A DNA stretch of 64,000 nt. It comes from Pelagomonas calceolata (lineage: Eukaryota; Sar; Pelagophyceae; Pelagomonadales; Pelagomonadaceae). The stretch spans positions 1 through 64,000 of the forward strand of contig CAKKNE010000002.1 in NCBI GenBank assembly GCA_918797485.1, read 5' to 3'. Numbering within the stretch: position 1 is the stretch's first letter; each line of letters opens with the position of its first letter. Made by a program: the position numbers and the translations under genes. This document shows positions 51,353 to 62,768 of the stretch, piece by piece. Below the pieces are notes generated by a model. That model was not told the origin of the DNA, made no database searches, and was given only the letters and a program-made list of their open reading frames with translations.

Positions 51353-52472
51353 TCACCCCGACACGAAGTACCCGACCCACTTGGCGAGCGCCTCGGCGCG
51401 CTTCGCGGGGTACAGCTTGAGGGTGAAACAGTGGGACGCCGAGCCCTCGAGGTGGAGCACGTCGCGGCAGCCCGCGTCCCGGATCGAGCGGGCCGTGGCC
51501 AAGCCCTCGTCGCGGAGCGGGTCGGCGGTGTCCGTGATGATAATCGTCGGCGGCGGCGCGACGGGGCGGTCTTGGGCGTCGCGCCAGGTGTCGACCGCGG
51601 TTTGCGGGCAGACTCTCCAGTCCGCGAGCGCCCGTTCTTTCGCCTCGGGGCCGGGACCGACATAAGCGTCCCACGACGCCGCCAGCCACGACGGCGCAGC
51701 AATGTGGCAGTTCCCGTTCGCCGCGTACGATGCAGACGCGCCCCGCGGGTCGACGAAAGGCGAGACGGCGAAGAGCGACGCTACCGTTAGGCCGAGCCGC
51801 GGCGCGGCGGCGGCCGTGACGATCGCGAGATTCGCACCGGCCGACGCGCCGGCGACGTGCACGGCCGAGAAGCGGTCCGACGCCGCCGCGAGGTACCGCA
51901 GCGCCGCGGCACAGTCGTCGGCCGCCGCCGGGTGCCGGTGCCTGTGCGGTGGGGAAGCGTGATTTTCGGTTGCGAATGTGCGTCTTCCACGCGGAGGAAA
52001 TGTTTCTTCTCGGATTTGAATGCATGTCTCCCGCACGGGACGCTCGCTCGGGCGCGAGCCGGTACTCTACCGACACCCAGGCAAACGACGGCGCTCCAGC
52101 TTGGACGGCCGCCGCGCAGAGCTCGGCGCCGAACGCGTCGCGCGCTCCGCCGATGGTAAAGCCGCCGCCGTGGATCCAGAGGACGACCGGGACTGGACCG
52201 TCTACCTTCGGTGAGTAGACGATCAGCTCGACGCCTTCGGGCGTCGTCTCGACCGTCGTGGTCCAGTGCTTGGACGCGATGCGAGCCGCGGCGCCGGCGT
52301 TGAATTGCTCAAAACGCCTTCGCGCCGTCGCGCCTTCGGGCCCGGCGAGCTTGGCGACGCTGTCGAGTTTATCGAGGCGCAGTGCCAACCACACCACGTA
52401 CTGGAGGCATTTGTCGACGAGCTTTAGGTGTGGATGGCGCCAGATTTTGTAAGCGCCTGACGGTGTCGACAT
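51353..52472 (-). CDS. HSL-type alpha/beta hydrolase
   Basis: 337 aa in two exons (52472-52048; 51941-51353). The oxyanion motif VVLWIHGGGFTIGGARD, YRLAPE, nucleophile elbow VAGASAGANLA (serine in GASAG), acid region IITDTADPLRDEG and histidine SASHCFTL give a complete hormone-sensitive-lipase-family triad. Substrate could be small esters or acylated metabolites. The intron (51942-52047, 106 bp) read as GC-AG gives YRLAPEHRHPAAADDC, which is the family consensus; a GT donor would insert two residues (RA) at this conserved turn. Confidence 0.88.
51942..52047 (-). other. GC-AG intron within the HSL-type hydrolase
   Basis: 106 bp, starts GCGAGCGTCCCG, ends CCCCACCGCACAG, phase 2. Contains GCGTGGAAGACGC, similar to segments in other introns here (GGCGTGGAAACAGACGC, GGCGTGGAAGGACGACG). 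The GC donor is preferred because it restores the conserved family motif. Confidence 0.65.
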
Positions 52473-52730
52473 GATGCGTGTCGGGCAGCAATGCGGCCGT
52501 GCGTCGTAGAGGCAGCCTCCATGAGCCTCCTCTCCAAAACTAGAGCCTCTCCGAGCCTAGAGCGCTCTCCTTCCAACCGCATCTTGGGGCGAAGCAGAAT
52601 GCTAGCGGAAGGGACCGGGAAGGCTTCTAGTCATAGACGGCTCTTGTCTTTTTCAGACTCGCCGACGCGGAGCCCACAGCTGACACAGGACTGGCTTACT
52701 ACTCCAGGGGACGAGAGGAACAAGACCCGC

Positions 52731-53186
52731 CTAGAACTCGACGCCGAGCGCCTCGTACCGCTCGCGGGCGTCGCGCGCGAGCGTGGCGGCCGTGACGACC
52801 GCGGGGTCCTCGAACGCCTCGGGCTCGACCGGGCGCGGCACCACGCCGGTCGACGCCGTGGTGACCGTCACGGCCGCGGCAACCTGGTCCGTCGCGTGCG
52901 GCGCGAGGACCTTGGCCGAGACCCAGCCCGCGACGGGCGCGGCGACGCGGCAGCGGGCACGCCGCTCCTCGACGACGTCCACCTTGCCGCCGCGCTCGAC
53001 CGTGCCGACGACGGGGCTGCGCAGGCTCGCCGCCGCGCGCACCGTCGCGCCGCCCTTGCCGACGACGGCGTAGGTCCGGCCGGCCCGCTGCTCTGGGGGA
53101 TTGCGATCGGGGTGGTTGACGAGGCGAGGCATGCGCCGGGGGTCTTTGACCAAAGCATACTGCGAGACGAGGACGGCTTCGTCCAT
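52731..53186 (-). CDS. Small SH3-like (SH3b) domain protein
   Basis: 151 aa from the ATG at 53186. Residues 40-100 (TYAVVGKGGATVRAAASLRSPVVGTVERGGKVDVVEERRARCRVAAPVAGWVSAKVL) have the SH3b layout: 'VxxxxGxxVRxxPSxxSxVVGxLxxGxxVxVxE'. Such domains bind peptides or cell-wall material in bacteria and act as protein-interaction units in algae. The rest is unrecognised. Nothing is identified in 52473-52730 or 53187-53609. Confidence 0.6.
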   Translation of the reverse strand: MDEAVLVSQYALVKDPRRMPRLVNHPDRNPPEQRAGRTYAVVGKGGATVRAAASLRSPVVGTVERGGKVDVVEERRARCRVAAPVAGWVSAKVLAPHATDQVAAAVTVTTASTGVVPRPVEPEAFEDPAVVTAATLARDARERYEALGVEF

Positions 53187-53609
53187 TTTGTGTGTTATTT
53201 CGCAGCCCTTATGTATTCGCGTCAAATGAGATGAGACGGAGGTAGGGGACCAAAACAATCGAACAATCGTGCGGGGCGGGAGGCCTCGGCAGATATACTT
53301 AACAGGTTAGCAGTCCCCGCCTTAGTAGTAGTCTAATTACGCTTCTTCGGGCGCCGGCGAAGAGAGCCCTGCGAGCCGCTCCTCTCATGAGCTCAGGAGC
53401 CTCCGCCGCGCACTGCTCGTGAACTGGAGACGTCAATTCCCAGAAGCACTCCTCGACGGACACGCCCGCCCTCCACGAGCCGCGACGCCGCACGCCAGTC
53501 GCCGCGTTCGCGGGATGAACACATATGTACATTAGAAGAAGAACCCGCGGGCGGCGCCGTGCGAGCGATATGGACAAAAGAAGATATGGACATGCGCGCG
53601 TCGGTGTTA

Positions 53610-53989
53610 CTACTCGCGCTTCTTTTTGAGCGGCACGGCGAGCTCGCCGTAGGTGTTCGCGCAGGTCGTGGCCTTGGCGCTGATGCACCCGTAGAACATG
53701 GAAACCTGTGCGTCGAAGTTTAGAACCTGGCGTGATTTCTTGACGCTGATAAAAAACGAAGGTCGCGATGACGTAGTGGTCTTGTTGGATCGTGCCGTCG
53801 GCGCGCGTCGCGAAGGCCGCGAAGGCCGGCATCATGACCTAAGACACCGGTCGCGTCGATGGGGCTCAAATTATTTCAATTGGCGCCGGTCGCGACCGCA
53901 TACATCAGCGCGAAGCATAGGAGTGTGCCTATGGTGGGCGAAATGATTTCTCGGCAACAACCGCCGCGATGCTTTACAATAAATCTCAT
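53610..53989 (-). CDS. Small two-helix membrane protein, three exons
   Basis: 89 aa (exons 53989-53897, 53838-53758, 53705-53610; introns of 58 and 52 bp, GT-AG). Two hydrophobic segments: IISPTIGTLLCFALMYAVMMPAF (1) and DHYVIATFVSMFYGC (2). It ends LAVPLKKKRE, where the lysines near the C terminus could serve as an ER-retention signal. Not recognised. It is head-to-head with the formate/nitrite transporter, only 45 bp between start codons, so the two must share regulatory DNA. The first exon is the weakest part of the model. Confidence 0.45.
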
Positions 53990-54034
53990 CGCGAGCAAAA
54001 AATTCGCGCCCCACCGCAGACGCAATAATCCAAG

Positions 54035-55474
54035 ATGCCGCCCGCTCACACCGTCCTCTGCCACTCCAATGCGCACACGGAGCCGCGGCCGATGGCCACG
54101 GCCAACACGTACGTGAACGTCAAGCGCGTCTTTAACACCCAGCCGGAGGCGCCGCCCCGGCGTCCACCGCCTCGACGTCGTCGCCGCCGCAAACCTCGCC
54201 CGCCTGCAGGTCCTCGGCTTCGTCGTGAACGTCGGCGAGGCCGTCAACATCCGCATGATGCAGCGCCCGCTCATGACATGCCTCCTCTCGCTCCAGGCGT
54301 CCGCCGCGGCGTCCTCGTAGAAAAGTTCTCCTTCGACCGGTGCCGCGTCGACGCCAGCGACGCGGTTTGCCGACGGTCGATCGAATCGGATCGATGCCGC
54401 GTCGACGGCGTGACGGTTGATCGACGCAGGGGCATGCTGCTCTCCTTCGGCGTCATGATGTCCTGCCAGGTCGGCGGCCGCTGGGGCAGCACGACCGGCG
54501 TCAACAACTTCGTCTTCGCCGGCTTCGGCATCCCCTTCGGCCTCACGTTCATCGTGCCCTCCGGTGCAAAAATCAAAGTTCGTCGCGTCGATGGCGTGGC
54601 GACTTGTCGAGAAGACTCACGATTCGCGCACACAGGTGCTCTGCCAGGGCTGCGAGCTCATCACGGCGAACTACATGTTCTGCACCTTCGCCTGCCTCGC
54701 GGCGGCGCCCGAGGACCGCGCGAACGAGATCAAGGCCACGGTCATCAACTGGTTCGTCTGCTGGTGGCTCAACCTCGCCGGCGCCATCCTCCACTTCGTC
54801 ATCTTCGCGTGGCAGACGGGCCTCATCAAGACCGTGACCATCGACAACGACATCTACTCGGACCCCACGGGGGCGCGTCGACGGCGTGGAAGGACGACGT
54901 CGCGTCGACAGCGTCAACGATGATTTCCGCGCAGGCGCTCGAGAACAACGAGAAGATCAACTTCCCGAACCGCCGCACGTTCCAGGAGGCGTTCAACAAC
55001 GGCGACTTCTGCACGACGAAGAACTTCGCGCAGGCCAACATCTGCAAGCTCATGAAGGCTGCGCGCGCCAAGTGCACGGCGCACTTCACGACGTCCATCG
55101 TCCGCGGCGCGGGCTGCAACTGGATGGTCTGCCTCGCCATCTGGCTCCAGATGATCGCGACGGAGCCCATCTCGAAGTTCATCATGATCTGGCTGCCGAT
55201 CGAGCTCTTCATCTCGTCGGGCTTCGACCACCTGGTCGTGAACGAGTTCCTCATCCCGGGCGGCATCATCGTCGGCGGCAAGTTCCTCGACTCGCGCATC
55301 AACTGGGGCAACGCATTTTGGTTTAATTTCATCCCCGTGACGATCGGCTCGATCGTCGGCGCCTGGTTCCTCGTGATCCCGTTCTGGTTCGTGAACAAGG
55401 ACGGCTTCTGGAAGCGGCAGGAGCGCGAGGCCGCCGCCAAGGCCGCGAAGGAGGAGAAGGTCGTCGAGGCCTAA
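54035..55474 (+). CDS. Formate/nitrite transporter family protein
   Basis: 373 aa in five exons (54035-54148; 54210-54316; 54430-54553; 54636-54872; 54935-55474). Family marks: FGIPFGLTFI then CELITANYMF (the GaELfTgN loop), KCTAHFTTSIVRGAGCNWMVCLAIWL (the CNWLVCLAVW motif with the pore constriction), and SGFDHLVVNEFLIPGG (second half of the inverted repeat). These proteins are pentameric channels for formate, nitrite or lactate with proton coupling. Introns 1 and 4 (54149-54209, 54873-54934) are GC-AG; introns 2 and 3 (54317-54429, 54554-54635) are GT-AG. The N-terminal 38 residues are not family-like. The family identification rests on exons 3-5 and is firm. Confidence 0.85.
   Translation: MPPAHTVLCHSNAHTEPRPMATANTYVNVKRVFNTQPEAPPRRPPPRRRRRRKPRPPAGPRLRRERRRGRQHPHDAAPAHDMPPLAPGVRRGVLVEKFSFDRCRVDASDAVCRRSIESDRCRVDGVTVDRRRGMLLSFGVMMSCQVGGRWGSTTGVNNFVFAGFGIPFGLTFIVPSGAKIKVRRVDGVATCREDSRFAHTGALPGLRAHHGELHVLHLRLPRGGARGPRERDQGHGHQLVRLLVAQPRRRHPPLRHLRVADGPHQDRDHRQRHLLGPHGGASTAWKDDVASTASTMISAQALENNEKINFPNRRTFQEAFNNGDFCTTKNFAQANICKLMKAARAKCTAHFTTSIVRGAGCNWMVCLAIWLQMIATEPISKFIMIWLPIELFISSGFDHLVVNEFLIPGGIIVGGKFLDSRINWGNAFWFNFIPVTIGSIVGAWFLVIPFWFVNKDGFWKRQEREAAAKAAKEEKVVEA
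54149..54209 (+). other. Probable GC-AG intron, GCGC family
   Basis: 61 bp, starts GCGCCGCCCCGG, ends CGCCTGCAG, phase 0. Without it the transporter frame cannot reach the first ATG, and with it the gene sums to 374 codons. Confidence 0.55.
54873..54934 (+). other. GC-AG intron, GCGC family
   Basis: 62 bp, starts GCGCGTCGACGG, ends GATTTCCGCGCAG, phase 0. GGCGC is repeated at both junctions. CGTCGACGGCGTG also occurs in intron 2 of the same gene. Confidence 0.7.
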
Positions 55475-55819
55475 ACGACCACGACCACCTGTACATACGC
55501 GCACGGTCCGACGCTGCACATACGCCTCACGACATCCTCCGGAAACGACCTGCACATATCCACCACGTTTTGCACATATCACCACCAAGTGAATCAGTCG
55601 ACGCGCGCGTGTGCGCCGCGTAGGGTAATCTTACGACTCTCGAGACTCTTCCGTGCCGCCGTGCGAGCACTCACTATCCCAAGCCCGGGGGCCGCGGGGC
55701 CGCTAAGCGGTGAAACGTAGACCTTCGCGTCCTCCGTACTTTCGATTTGTACTGAATATACCAGTATGAAAATCTCAGTGCGCAAGGCACCAGGGCTCCC
55801 TGTCAAATGGAAAACCGCA
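55475..55819. other. Spacer with a short degenerate repeat
   Basis: TGCACATA or TGTACATA followed by CGC/TCC/TCA recurs four times in 55488-55585, just after the transporter stop. No gene. Confidence 0.6.
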
Positions 55820-55842
55820 GCTAGCGGCTGCAAGACACTAGC
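55820..55842 (-). promoter_or_regulatory. CTAG-flanked dispersed motif, copy 5
   Basis: GCTAGCGGCTGCAAGACACTAGC, 43 bp before the ATG of the FAD monooxygenase. Also followed by AAGCACAGCA, as is copy 2 at 5292. Confidence 0.5.
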
Positions 55843-55884
55843 AAGCACAGCAGCAAGCAAAGCTCGGCACCACAGCTCCAAAAC

Positions 55885-57207
55885 ATGCAACGCATGCGTA
55901 AAATGCGGCTCCTCGCAGCAGCATTTCTCCTCATCCACCCAACCGCAAGCTTACAAACGATCGGCATCGTCGGTGCGGGCCCAGCAGGGCTCACGCTAGC
56001 TGTGGCCCTCAATCGCGCCTTGCCAGACGTCGCCGTGACGATCTTCGACCGGTCGGACTCGTGCCGGCCAGCCCTCGGCGGCGGCGTCCAGCTGAACAGC
56101 GGCGCGGCCGTGCTGGCGCGGCTCGACCCGGCGCTCGGCGCGGCGGTCGCGGCGCTCGGCCAGCCCGTGCGGCGCGTGCGGTCGCGGACGGCCGGCGGCG
56201 ATGCATTGTTAGATTTAGATCTCGCGGCGGCGATCCGTGGCAACGCGCGCGCCAGAAAACGCGGCCTCGTCGACGCCGACGGCGGCGTCCGCGCCTACAC
56301 TATTATGCGGGACGCGCTCCAGGCGACGCTCCGCGACGCGCTTGGTTCGCAAACCAAACTCGAGCTTGGCGCCGCGGTGAAGGGTATCCGAGCATCTCCA
56401 AACGGCGGATCCGAGGTCGCGCTCGCGGACGGGACCGCGCGGCGCTTCGACCTCGTCGCGGGCTGCGACGGCGTGCGCGGCGCGGCGCGCGGCGCTAATC
56501 GGCCGGCGGCCGAGCCGCTCGCGGTGCTGGGCCGGCGCGTCCGCATCCGCTGGGGCGTCTCGTCCGCGCCGTCGCGCGCCGCGCGCGACGAGCTCCACCA
56601 GTGGTTCGGCCCCGACGGTGTCTACTGCCTCGCCGGCTCCTACGGCGGCGTCGGCGGCCGGGCCTTCGACCAGTGCGTCGTCGTGTCGCCCGCGCGCGGC
56701 GCGGTCGGGGCGGCCGCGTGGGACGACGGCGCGTCAGCCGCGACGCGCGACGCCATGGTCGCGCAGCTGCGGGCGGCGGCCATGCCCGCCGACGTCGTCG
56801 CCCTCGCCGAGAGCTGCGACCGGTGCTTCGAGCTCGGCGCCGAGTACGTGAACCCGCTGCCCGCGTGGCGCGCCGGCGGCGAGGCGTCCGTGCTCCTGGG
56901 CGACGCCGCGCACGCCATGCCGCCGTTTCTCGGCCAGGGCACGAACCAGGCCATCCAGGACGCCGCCTGCCTCGCGGACAAGCTCGTGGCACTGGTTGAG
57001 GGCGACCTCGCCGACGTCGACGCGGCGCTGGCCGCGTACGAAAGCGACCGCAAGGCCGCGGTCGCGCGCCTCGGCGTCAACTCCGTTGTCCTCGGCGCCG
57101 TCGAGACCCTCGCGCCCGAGGGCTTCCGGGACGCGTTCTTCCGGACGACCGCCGCGCTAGGCGTGGCGAAGATGGTGTTCTTGGACGGCGCGACGCCTAA
57201 GGTGTGA
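55885..57207 (+). CDS. FAD-dependent monooxygenase (PHBH-type)
   Basis: 440 aa, intronless. After an N-terminal hydrophobic signal (MRLLAAAFLLIHPTAS) comes the FAD motif IGIVGAGPAGLTLAVAL, then the GG pair in RPALGGGVQLN, the DG motif VAGCDGVRGAARGA and the GD motif VLLGDAAHAMPPFLGQGTNQAIQDA. This is the aromatic-hydroxylase family that includes salicylate hydroxylase and, more distantly, zeaxanthin epoxidase. The substrate is not predictable. A targeting signal points to the ER or plastid. Confidence 0.88.
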   Translation: MQRMRKMRLLAAAFLLIHPTASLQTIGIVGAGPAGLTLAVALNRALPDVAVTIFDRSDSCRPALGGGVQLNSGAAVLARLDPALGAAVAALGQPVRRVRSRTAGGDALLDLDLAAAIRGNARARKRGLVDADGGVRAYTIMRDALQATLRDALGSQTKLELGAAVKGIRASPNGGSEVALADGTARRFDLVAGCDGVRGAARGANRPAAEPLAVLGRRVRIRWGVSSAPSRAARDELHQWFGPDGVYCLAGSYGGVGGRAFDQCVVVSPARGAVGAAAWDDGASAATRDAMVAQLRAAAMPADVVALAESCDRCFELGAEYVNPLPAWRAGGEASVLLGDAAHAMPPFLGQGTNQAIQDAACLADKLVALVEGDLADVDAALAAYESDRKAAVARLGVNSVVLGAVETLAPEGFRDAFFRTTAALGVAKMVFLDGATPKV

Positions 57208-57347
57208 GTTGTTCCAAACTTCTATATTGTACCGCAGCGTTTCTGATCCCTAGACTCCTCCGCGCAGCGCAGCGAGCCGATAACCTTGCATTGAACACGA
57301 CGAGGGGTGCGGCTTTGGCTATTCCAGCCGCAAGCTCTGCAACACCA

Positions 57348-59177
<1,830 letters not shown>

Positions 59178-60758
59178 ATGAAGCGGGAAGTAACGGTGGA
59201 CCGCCTCGTCCAGGCCAGCTTCCCCGCGGCCGAGGGCGTCGTCGAGGGCATCGTGCGCCAGATCGACGGCGCGCGCTGCCTCGTCGAGTGGGACCACGGC
59301 GTCAGCGAGTGGTACTCGCTCCGCGCCGTCTCGGCGATGAAGGAGCCCGCGATGTCGCCGCAGCAGCGGCGGCCGGCGCGGACGAGCGGGCCCGTCGACC
59401 CCTACGCGGGGCGGCCGCGCAAGTTCCCGTCCCGCGGGGCCGACCTGGCGCAGCTCGGCGTCCGCGCGACGACGTCGCCCGACGCGGCGCCCTTCGAGCT
59501 GAAGAGGCGCGCGGCTTCCGGCTCCAAGCCCGAGCACGTGAGCCTCGTGGCGCGGCCGCGGCGCGGCGAGGCGCCCTGGGTCGCGCACCGCGCGCTCGGC
59601 CACGGCGCGTTCGGCGCCGTCTTCGACGTGACGCTGCGGACCGAGGCGCGGCCGCGCGTCGCGCTCAAGATATGCTTCGCCGGCGCGCGGCGCTTCGGTA
59701 TCGAGCGCGAGATCGAGGTTCTGGCGGAAGTCTCGCGGCGGCGGCCCGCGCTGAAGACCGCCCCGGTCGGCGGGCTCGCGGAGCTCGAGACGTTCTTCGC
59801 CTACCGCGACGCGTCGGCGGTGGCCATGCGGCTCGCAGACACGACGCTCTCGGATCTGGCCAAGGGGCTCCGGGGCGTCGCGATGCGGTTCTCGGAGCCC
59901 GTCGCCCTGTTCTACGCGATCGGGACGCTCGAGGCGGTCGACGCGCTCCACTCGGCGGACTTTCTCCACGCCGACGTCAAGCCCGACAATCTGTGCCTGA
60001 CCTACGGCGAGCCGGACGACGTCGGCACGGGCAAGCCGGTGGACGCGATCGCGGCCGCGGGCTACCGCGTGACGCTCATCGACTACTCGCTGGCGGTCGA
60101 TTTACGAGCGTACGAGAACCCGGACCAGCGGTTCGTGAGCGGAGCGGACTCGCCAGCTCAGGTCCCCGAGTACTGCTGGCCGCCCGCGTTAAAGGACGCG
60201 AGCTGGCGCCGCGAGATCGACCTCTACGCCGTCGGGAGGATCCTCTACCAGGTCGCGGCCGGTTCCATACTCTCAAAGACGCTCACCTCGACGAACCTCG
60301 AGACACGGCTGCCGCGCGGCTGGAACCGCCGGCTCTGGGCCGACGTCCTCGCGAAGCTCATCGACGCCGACGAGTCGGTCGACCTCGGCGCGCTCGCGCG
60401 CACCATGCGGCGCCACTTGGAGAAAGATGTGCTGGCTGGCGACACGGCCAAGCTCGTCGAGGCCCTCGACCACCACCGCCGCCTCGTCACCGGCGAAGCG
60501 CGGCGCGGCGCCGACGCCGCCGCGACGCGCGTCAAGCCAATGGAAGATGATCTTCCAAGCGAGCCGCCGAAGCCCGAGCCGCGCACGGTGCGCGTCTCGC
60601 CGTCGCCGACGCAACCAGCACGGGGCCGCGCCAAGCGCCCGCGGTCCGAGGCGCCCGCGCGGTCCTCGCGCCGCGCGCGCGCCGTCGTGTCCTACGCGGA
60701 GCCGAAGGGCAACGCCAAGCTCCGGAACAGCCATGGCGTTGTGTGGACGAGTCGGTGA
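59178..60758 (+). CDS. BUB1-like protein kinase domain protein
   Basis: 526 aa, intronless. An N-terminal barrel-like segment (VVEGIVRQIDGARCLVEWDHGVSEWYSL) is followed by a linker and a kinase fold: glycine loop LGHGAFGAVFDV, lysine VALKICF, catalytic loop FLHADVKPDNLCL and metal site VTLIDYSLAVDL (DYS in place of DFG). The EYCWPPALKDASWRREIDLYAVGRILYQV helix is placed as in BUB1 kinases, which have 'IHGDIKPDNF' and 'DFGRSIDM'. The C terminus is basic and disordered. A spindle-checkpoint role is plausible but inferred; no KEN box or TPR region is present. The changed DFG suggests weak or altered activity. Confidence 0.55.
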   Translation: MKREVTVDRLVQASFPAAEGVVEGIVRQIDGARCLVEWDHGVSEWYSLRAVSAMKEPAMSPQQRRPARTSGPVDPYAGRPRKFPSRGADLAQLGVRATTSPDAAPFELKRRAASGSKPEHVSLVARPRRGEAPWVAHRALGHGAFGAVFDVTLRTEARPRVALKICFAGARRFGIEREIEVLAEVSRRRPALKTAPVGGLAELETFFAYRDASAVAMRLADTTLSDLAKGLRGVAMRFSEPVALFYAIGTLEAVDALHSADFLHADVKPDNLCLTYGEPDDVGTGKPVDAIAAAGYRVTLIDYSLAVDLRAYENPDQRFVSGADSPAQVPEYCWPPALKDASWRREIDLYAVGRILYQVAAGSILSKTLTSTNLETRLPRGWNRRLWADVLAKLIDADESVDLGALARTMRRHLEKDVLAGDTAKLVEALDHHRRLVTGEARRGADAAATRVKPMEDDLPSEPPKPEPRTVRVSPSPTQPARGRAKRPRSEAPARSSRRARAVVSYAEPKGNAKLRNSHGVVWTSR

Positions 60759-61306
60759 ATGAGGACTCCCTTTAGTGCTGCTGCTGTAGCCATTCCCCAC
60801 CAACAACAAGAAGCTATAAGACTGTAGAAAGTAGAAAGTACCCTTTCCTTCCCCTTTCCTTGGAGCCGGAGTATCGCTGGTCCGGCGTCTCTGAGTCGCT
60901 GTTGGATGACTCTTGGAGTCGGACCTCCGGCCCCGATTAAACTCAGCCTGGGCCTTGAATTCGCCAACGAACTTGAACATGAAAATACTACCTCAGGCTA
61001 GGACCGCTATAGGTAAATGAATAATAGTAAATAAATTGGAAATTGAGGACGCGACTCGGAAGCCTGAGAAGTCACGGTCCGATCTGCATTTGAATATAAA
61101 ATTCCATTTCTTATTCCTCGATTCTAAGTACGTTTATTTATCTACTTATGGGGGCGCTATTTCTAGGACTCGGAGCTCTTATATAATTCTATGGAACTTG
61201 AATCTGATCATGGTCCAAGAGGAGGTGAGGCATAAGTGCGATGACCCCTCGGAAGTCAGGCTCCCGAGCGAGTGCCCAAGATCTCATACAGGGGGCATCT
61301 CGAGTG
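60759..61306. other. Intergenic, GC falls here
   Basis: From about 60,760 rightward GC drops compared with the preceding genes. No gene or repeat recognised in this stretch. Confidence 0.4.
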
Positions 61307-62572
61307 TCAGTCCTCTGTCAAGAGCAATCGTGCAATTATCTCAAGAAGCGAGTCGGGGTCCTCGATGCGAACGCGGTGCCCAGCGTCCTTCATAATTTCA
61401 ACTCGAATTTGCGCATTCGTTAGGCGAGAGGTGACTTGCTGAACGTCCATAATGACTTCATACTCTGGTAGAACCGCTGTCACATTCGTCGTTGCAAGTT
61501 GAGCGAGCTCAGCGTCAGAAAGTTCGTAGGGAATTGCATGAAAATAGTTGTATGGCACCGCAGATGCGACTTCGTAAGTCGCGAATTCTCTTTGGGCGAC
61601 CTCGTCAACAGTGCGATGAGCCGTCGAACCCAAAAGCCAGGTAGTATCGAGGCCAAGACCAGGGAACGGCGCAGCAATTGTTGCGAGAAGCATTTTCCTA
61701 AGCATGCGGGTGGGAATATTTCCGTAAATAAAAGGAGGACCTAGATGTATTACCTTCTTGACCATGCTTGGTGCGGTGATGGCGACGAGTGCGGTTGGAA
61801 AGCAGCCGTAACTATATCCTACAAGATCGGCCGATTCCACACCCAGTTCGGCATAAATGTCCTCAAACCAGGCGACATGATCATTCGCAGTGTCAGGACA
61901 AGCTACGGGAACGCTCCGTCCCGCATCACAGATGTGGTCGACCAGAACGAGCCGGCGGTGGCGCGACAGTTCGGCATGGTTCGCGACAATGTCCCACATA
62001 AGCGAACTTGCCCGTGTGCCGGAGAGCAGCATGACAGTATCATCTGTTGCGCTGCCACAGACGTGGACCATCGTGGAGCCGTAGCGCGTTGAGATTTGAC
62101 GATGCTCGCAGTGGCTCAGTCGCGCCTCAACAAATCCATCATATATATCGAGGTATTGCTTCCACTCGGCGCCAGTATGCCACGGTATTTTTGATATCAA
62201 CAGCGGTGTCAACAGTTTAAACACAGTGTATTGATCTACGGTCGCCATTGCAACGACAATCCCAGCAGCAAAGTAATAAAGATGCTTGAGTGACAATGGG
62301 CGCGTATTTGACTTATGACTTTCACGTTTCTTATAGTAATTGCCGCTACCGACAAGAGCATATTTAGCACAGTCAATGATCAACTTTGGAATCCGCACCA
62401 TGCGGTCGAGCACGGTGCCGAGACCGCCAAGGTAGTGGCAATAAGTAGTTTGTGGCAAAGTGGTGCCCCTTCGCGTGGTCTCGGAGGCGCAGCTATTGCC
62501 GGAGCTCTGGGAAATTTCGGATTCCGAGGCGACTCGTGAGGCCGCCTCCATCTTTTTGGAGCGAGGGGCCAT
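61307..62572 (-). CDS. Alpha/beta hydrolase with membrane segment, atypical base composition
   Basis: 421 aa, intronless. A hydrophobic segment (LYYFAAGIVVAMATVDQYTVF) near residue 100 may anchor it. The hydrolase fold shows STMVHVCGSATDDTVMLLSGTRASS (oxyanion region), HRRLVLVDHICDAGRS, the nucleophile elbow ADLVGYSYGCFPTAL and the final IMKDAGHRVRIEDP with the histidine. The acid is probably in LPEYEVIMD. Codons often end in A or T, unlike the GC-ending neighbours, and there is no intron. A recent or foreign origin is possible. The function is not predictable beyond esterase/hydrolase. Confidence 0.75.
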   Translation of the reverse strand: MAPRSKKMEAASRVASESEISQSSGNSCASETTRRGTTLPQTTYCHYLGGLGTVLDRMVRIPKLIIDCAKYALVGSGNYYKKRESHKSNTRPLSLKHLYYFAAGIVVAMATVDQYTVFKLLTPLLISKIPWHTGAEWKQYLDIYDGFVEARLSHCEHRQISTRYGSTMVHVCGSATDDTVMLLSGTRASSLMWDIVANHAELSRHRRLVLVDHICDAGRSVPVACPDTANDHVAWFEDIYAELGVESADLVGYSYGCFPTALVAITAPSMVKKVIHLGPPFIYGNIPTRMLRKMLLATIAAPFPGLGLDTTWLLGSTAHRTVDEVAQREFATYEVASAVPYNYFHAIPYELSDAELAQLATTNVTAVLPEYEVIMDVQQVTSRLTNAQIRVEIMKDAGHRVRIEDPDSLLEIIARLLLTED

Positions 62573-62735
62573 GATTTGATGGTGGTTGCAATGCTGCGGC
62601 CGGTGCTGGCAACGCGGAAAACCTGGAGGCGCGGCTTAGTGGCGCTGCGCGGCGTCGCGCGTGGCGAAACTCGACAAGTCTACTTCCGAGCCGAGCTTGG
62701 GTTCCTCGAGGGGACTCCATTGTTCCCTTGTTGGA

Positions 62736-62768
62736 TACCTACGGTACCTACGGTACCGTAGGTACCTG
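62736..62768. repeat. GGTACC-rich palindrome
   Basis: TACCTACGGTACCTACGGTA followed by CCGTAGGTACCTGCT: two direct CTACGGTAC units and a mirror half. The rest of 62573-63760 holds no credible gene. Confidence 0.65.

Noticed and set aside
54566-54635. GC-AG intron (GCAAAAATC start) in the transporter
   Set aside because: It keeps the frame, but a GT donor at 54554 gives a spacing before CELITAN much closer to the formate/nitrite transporter family.
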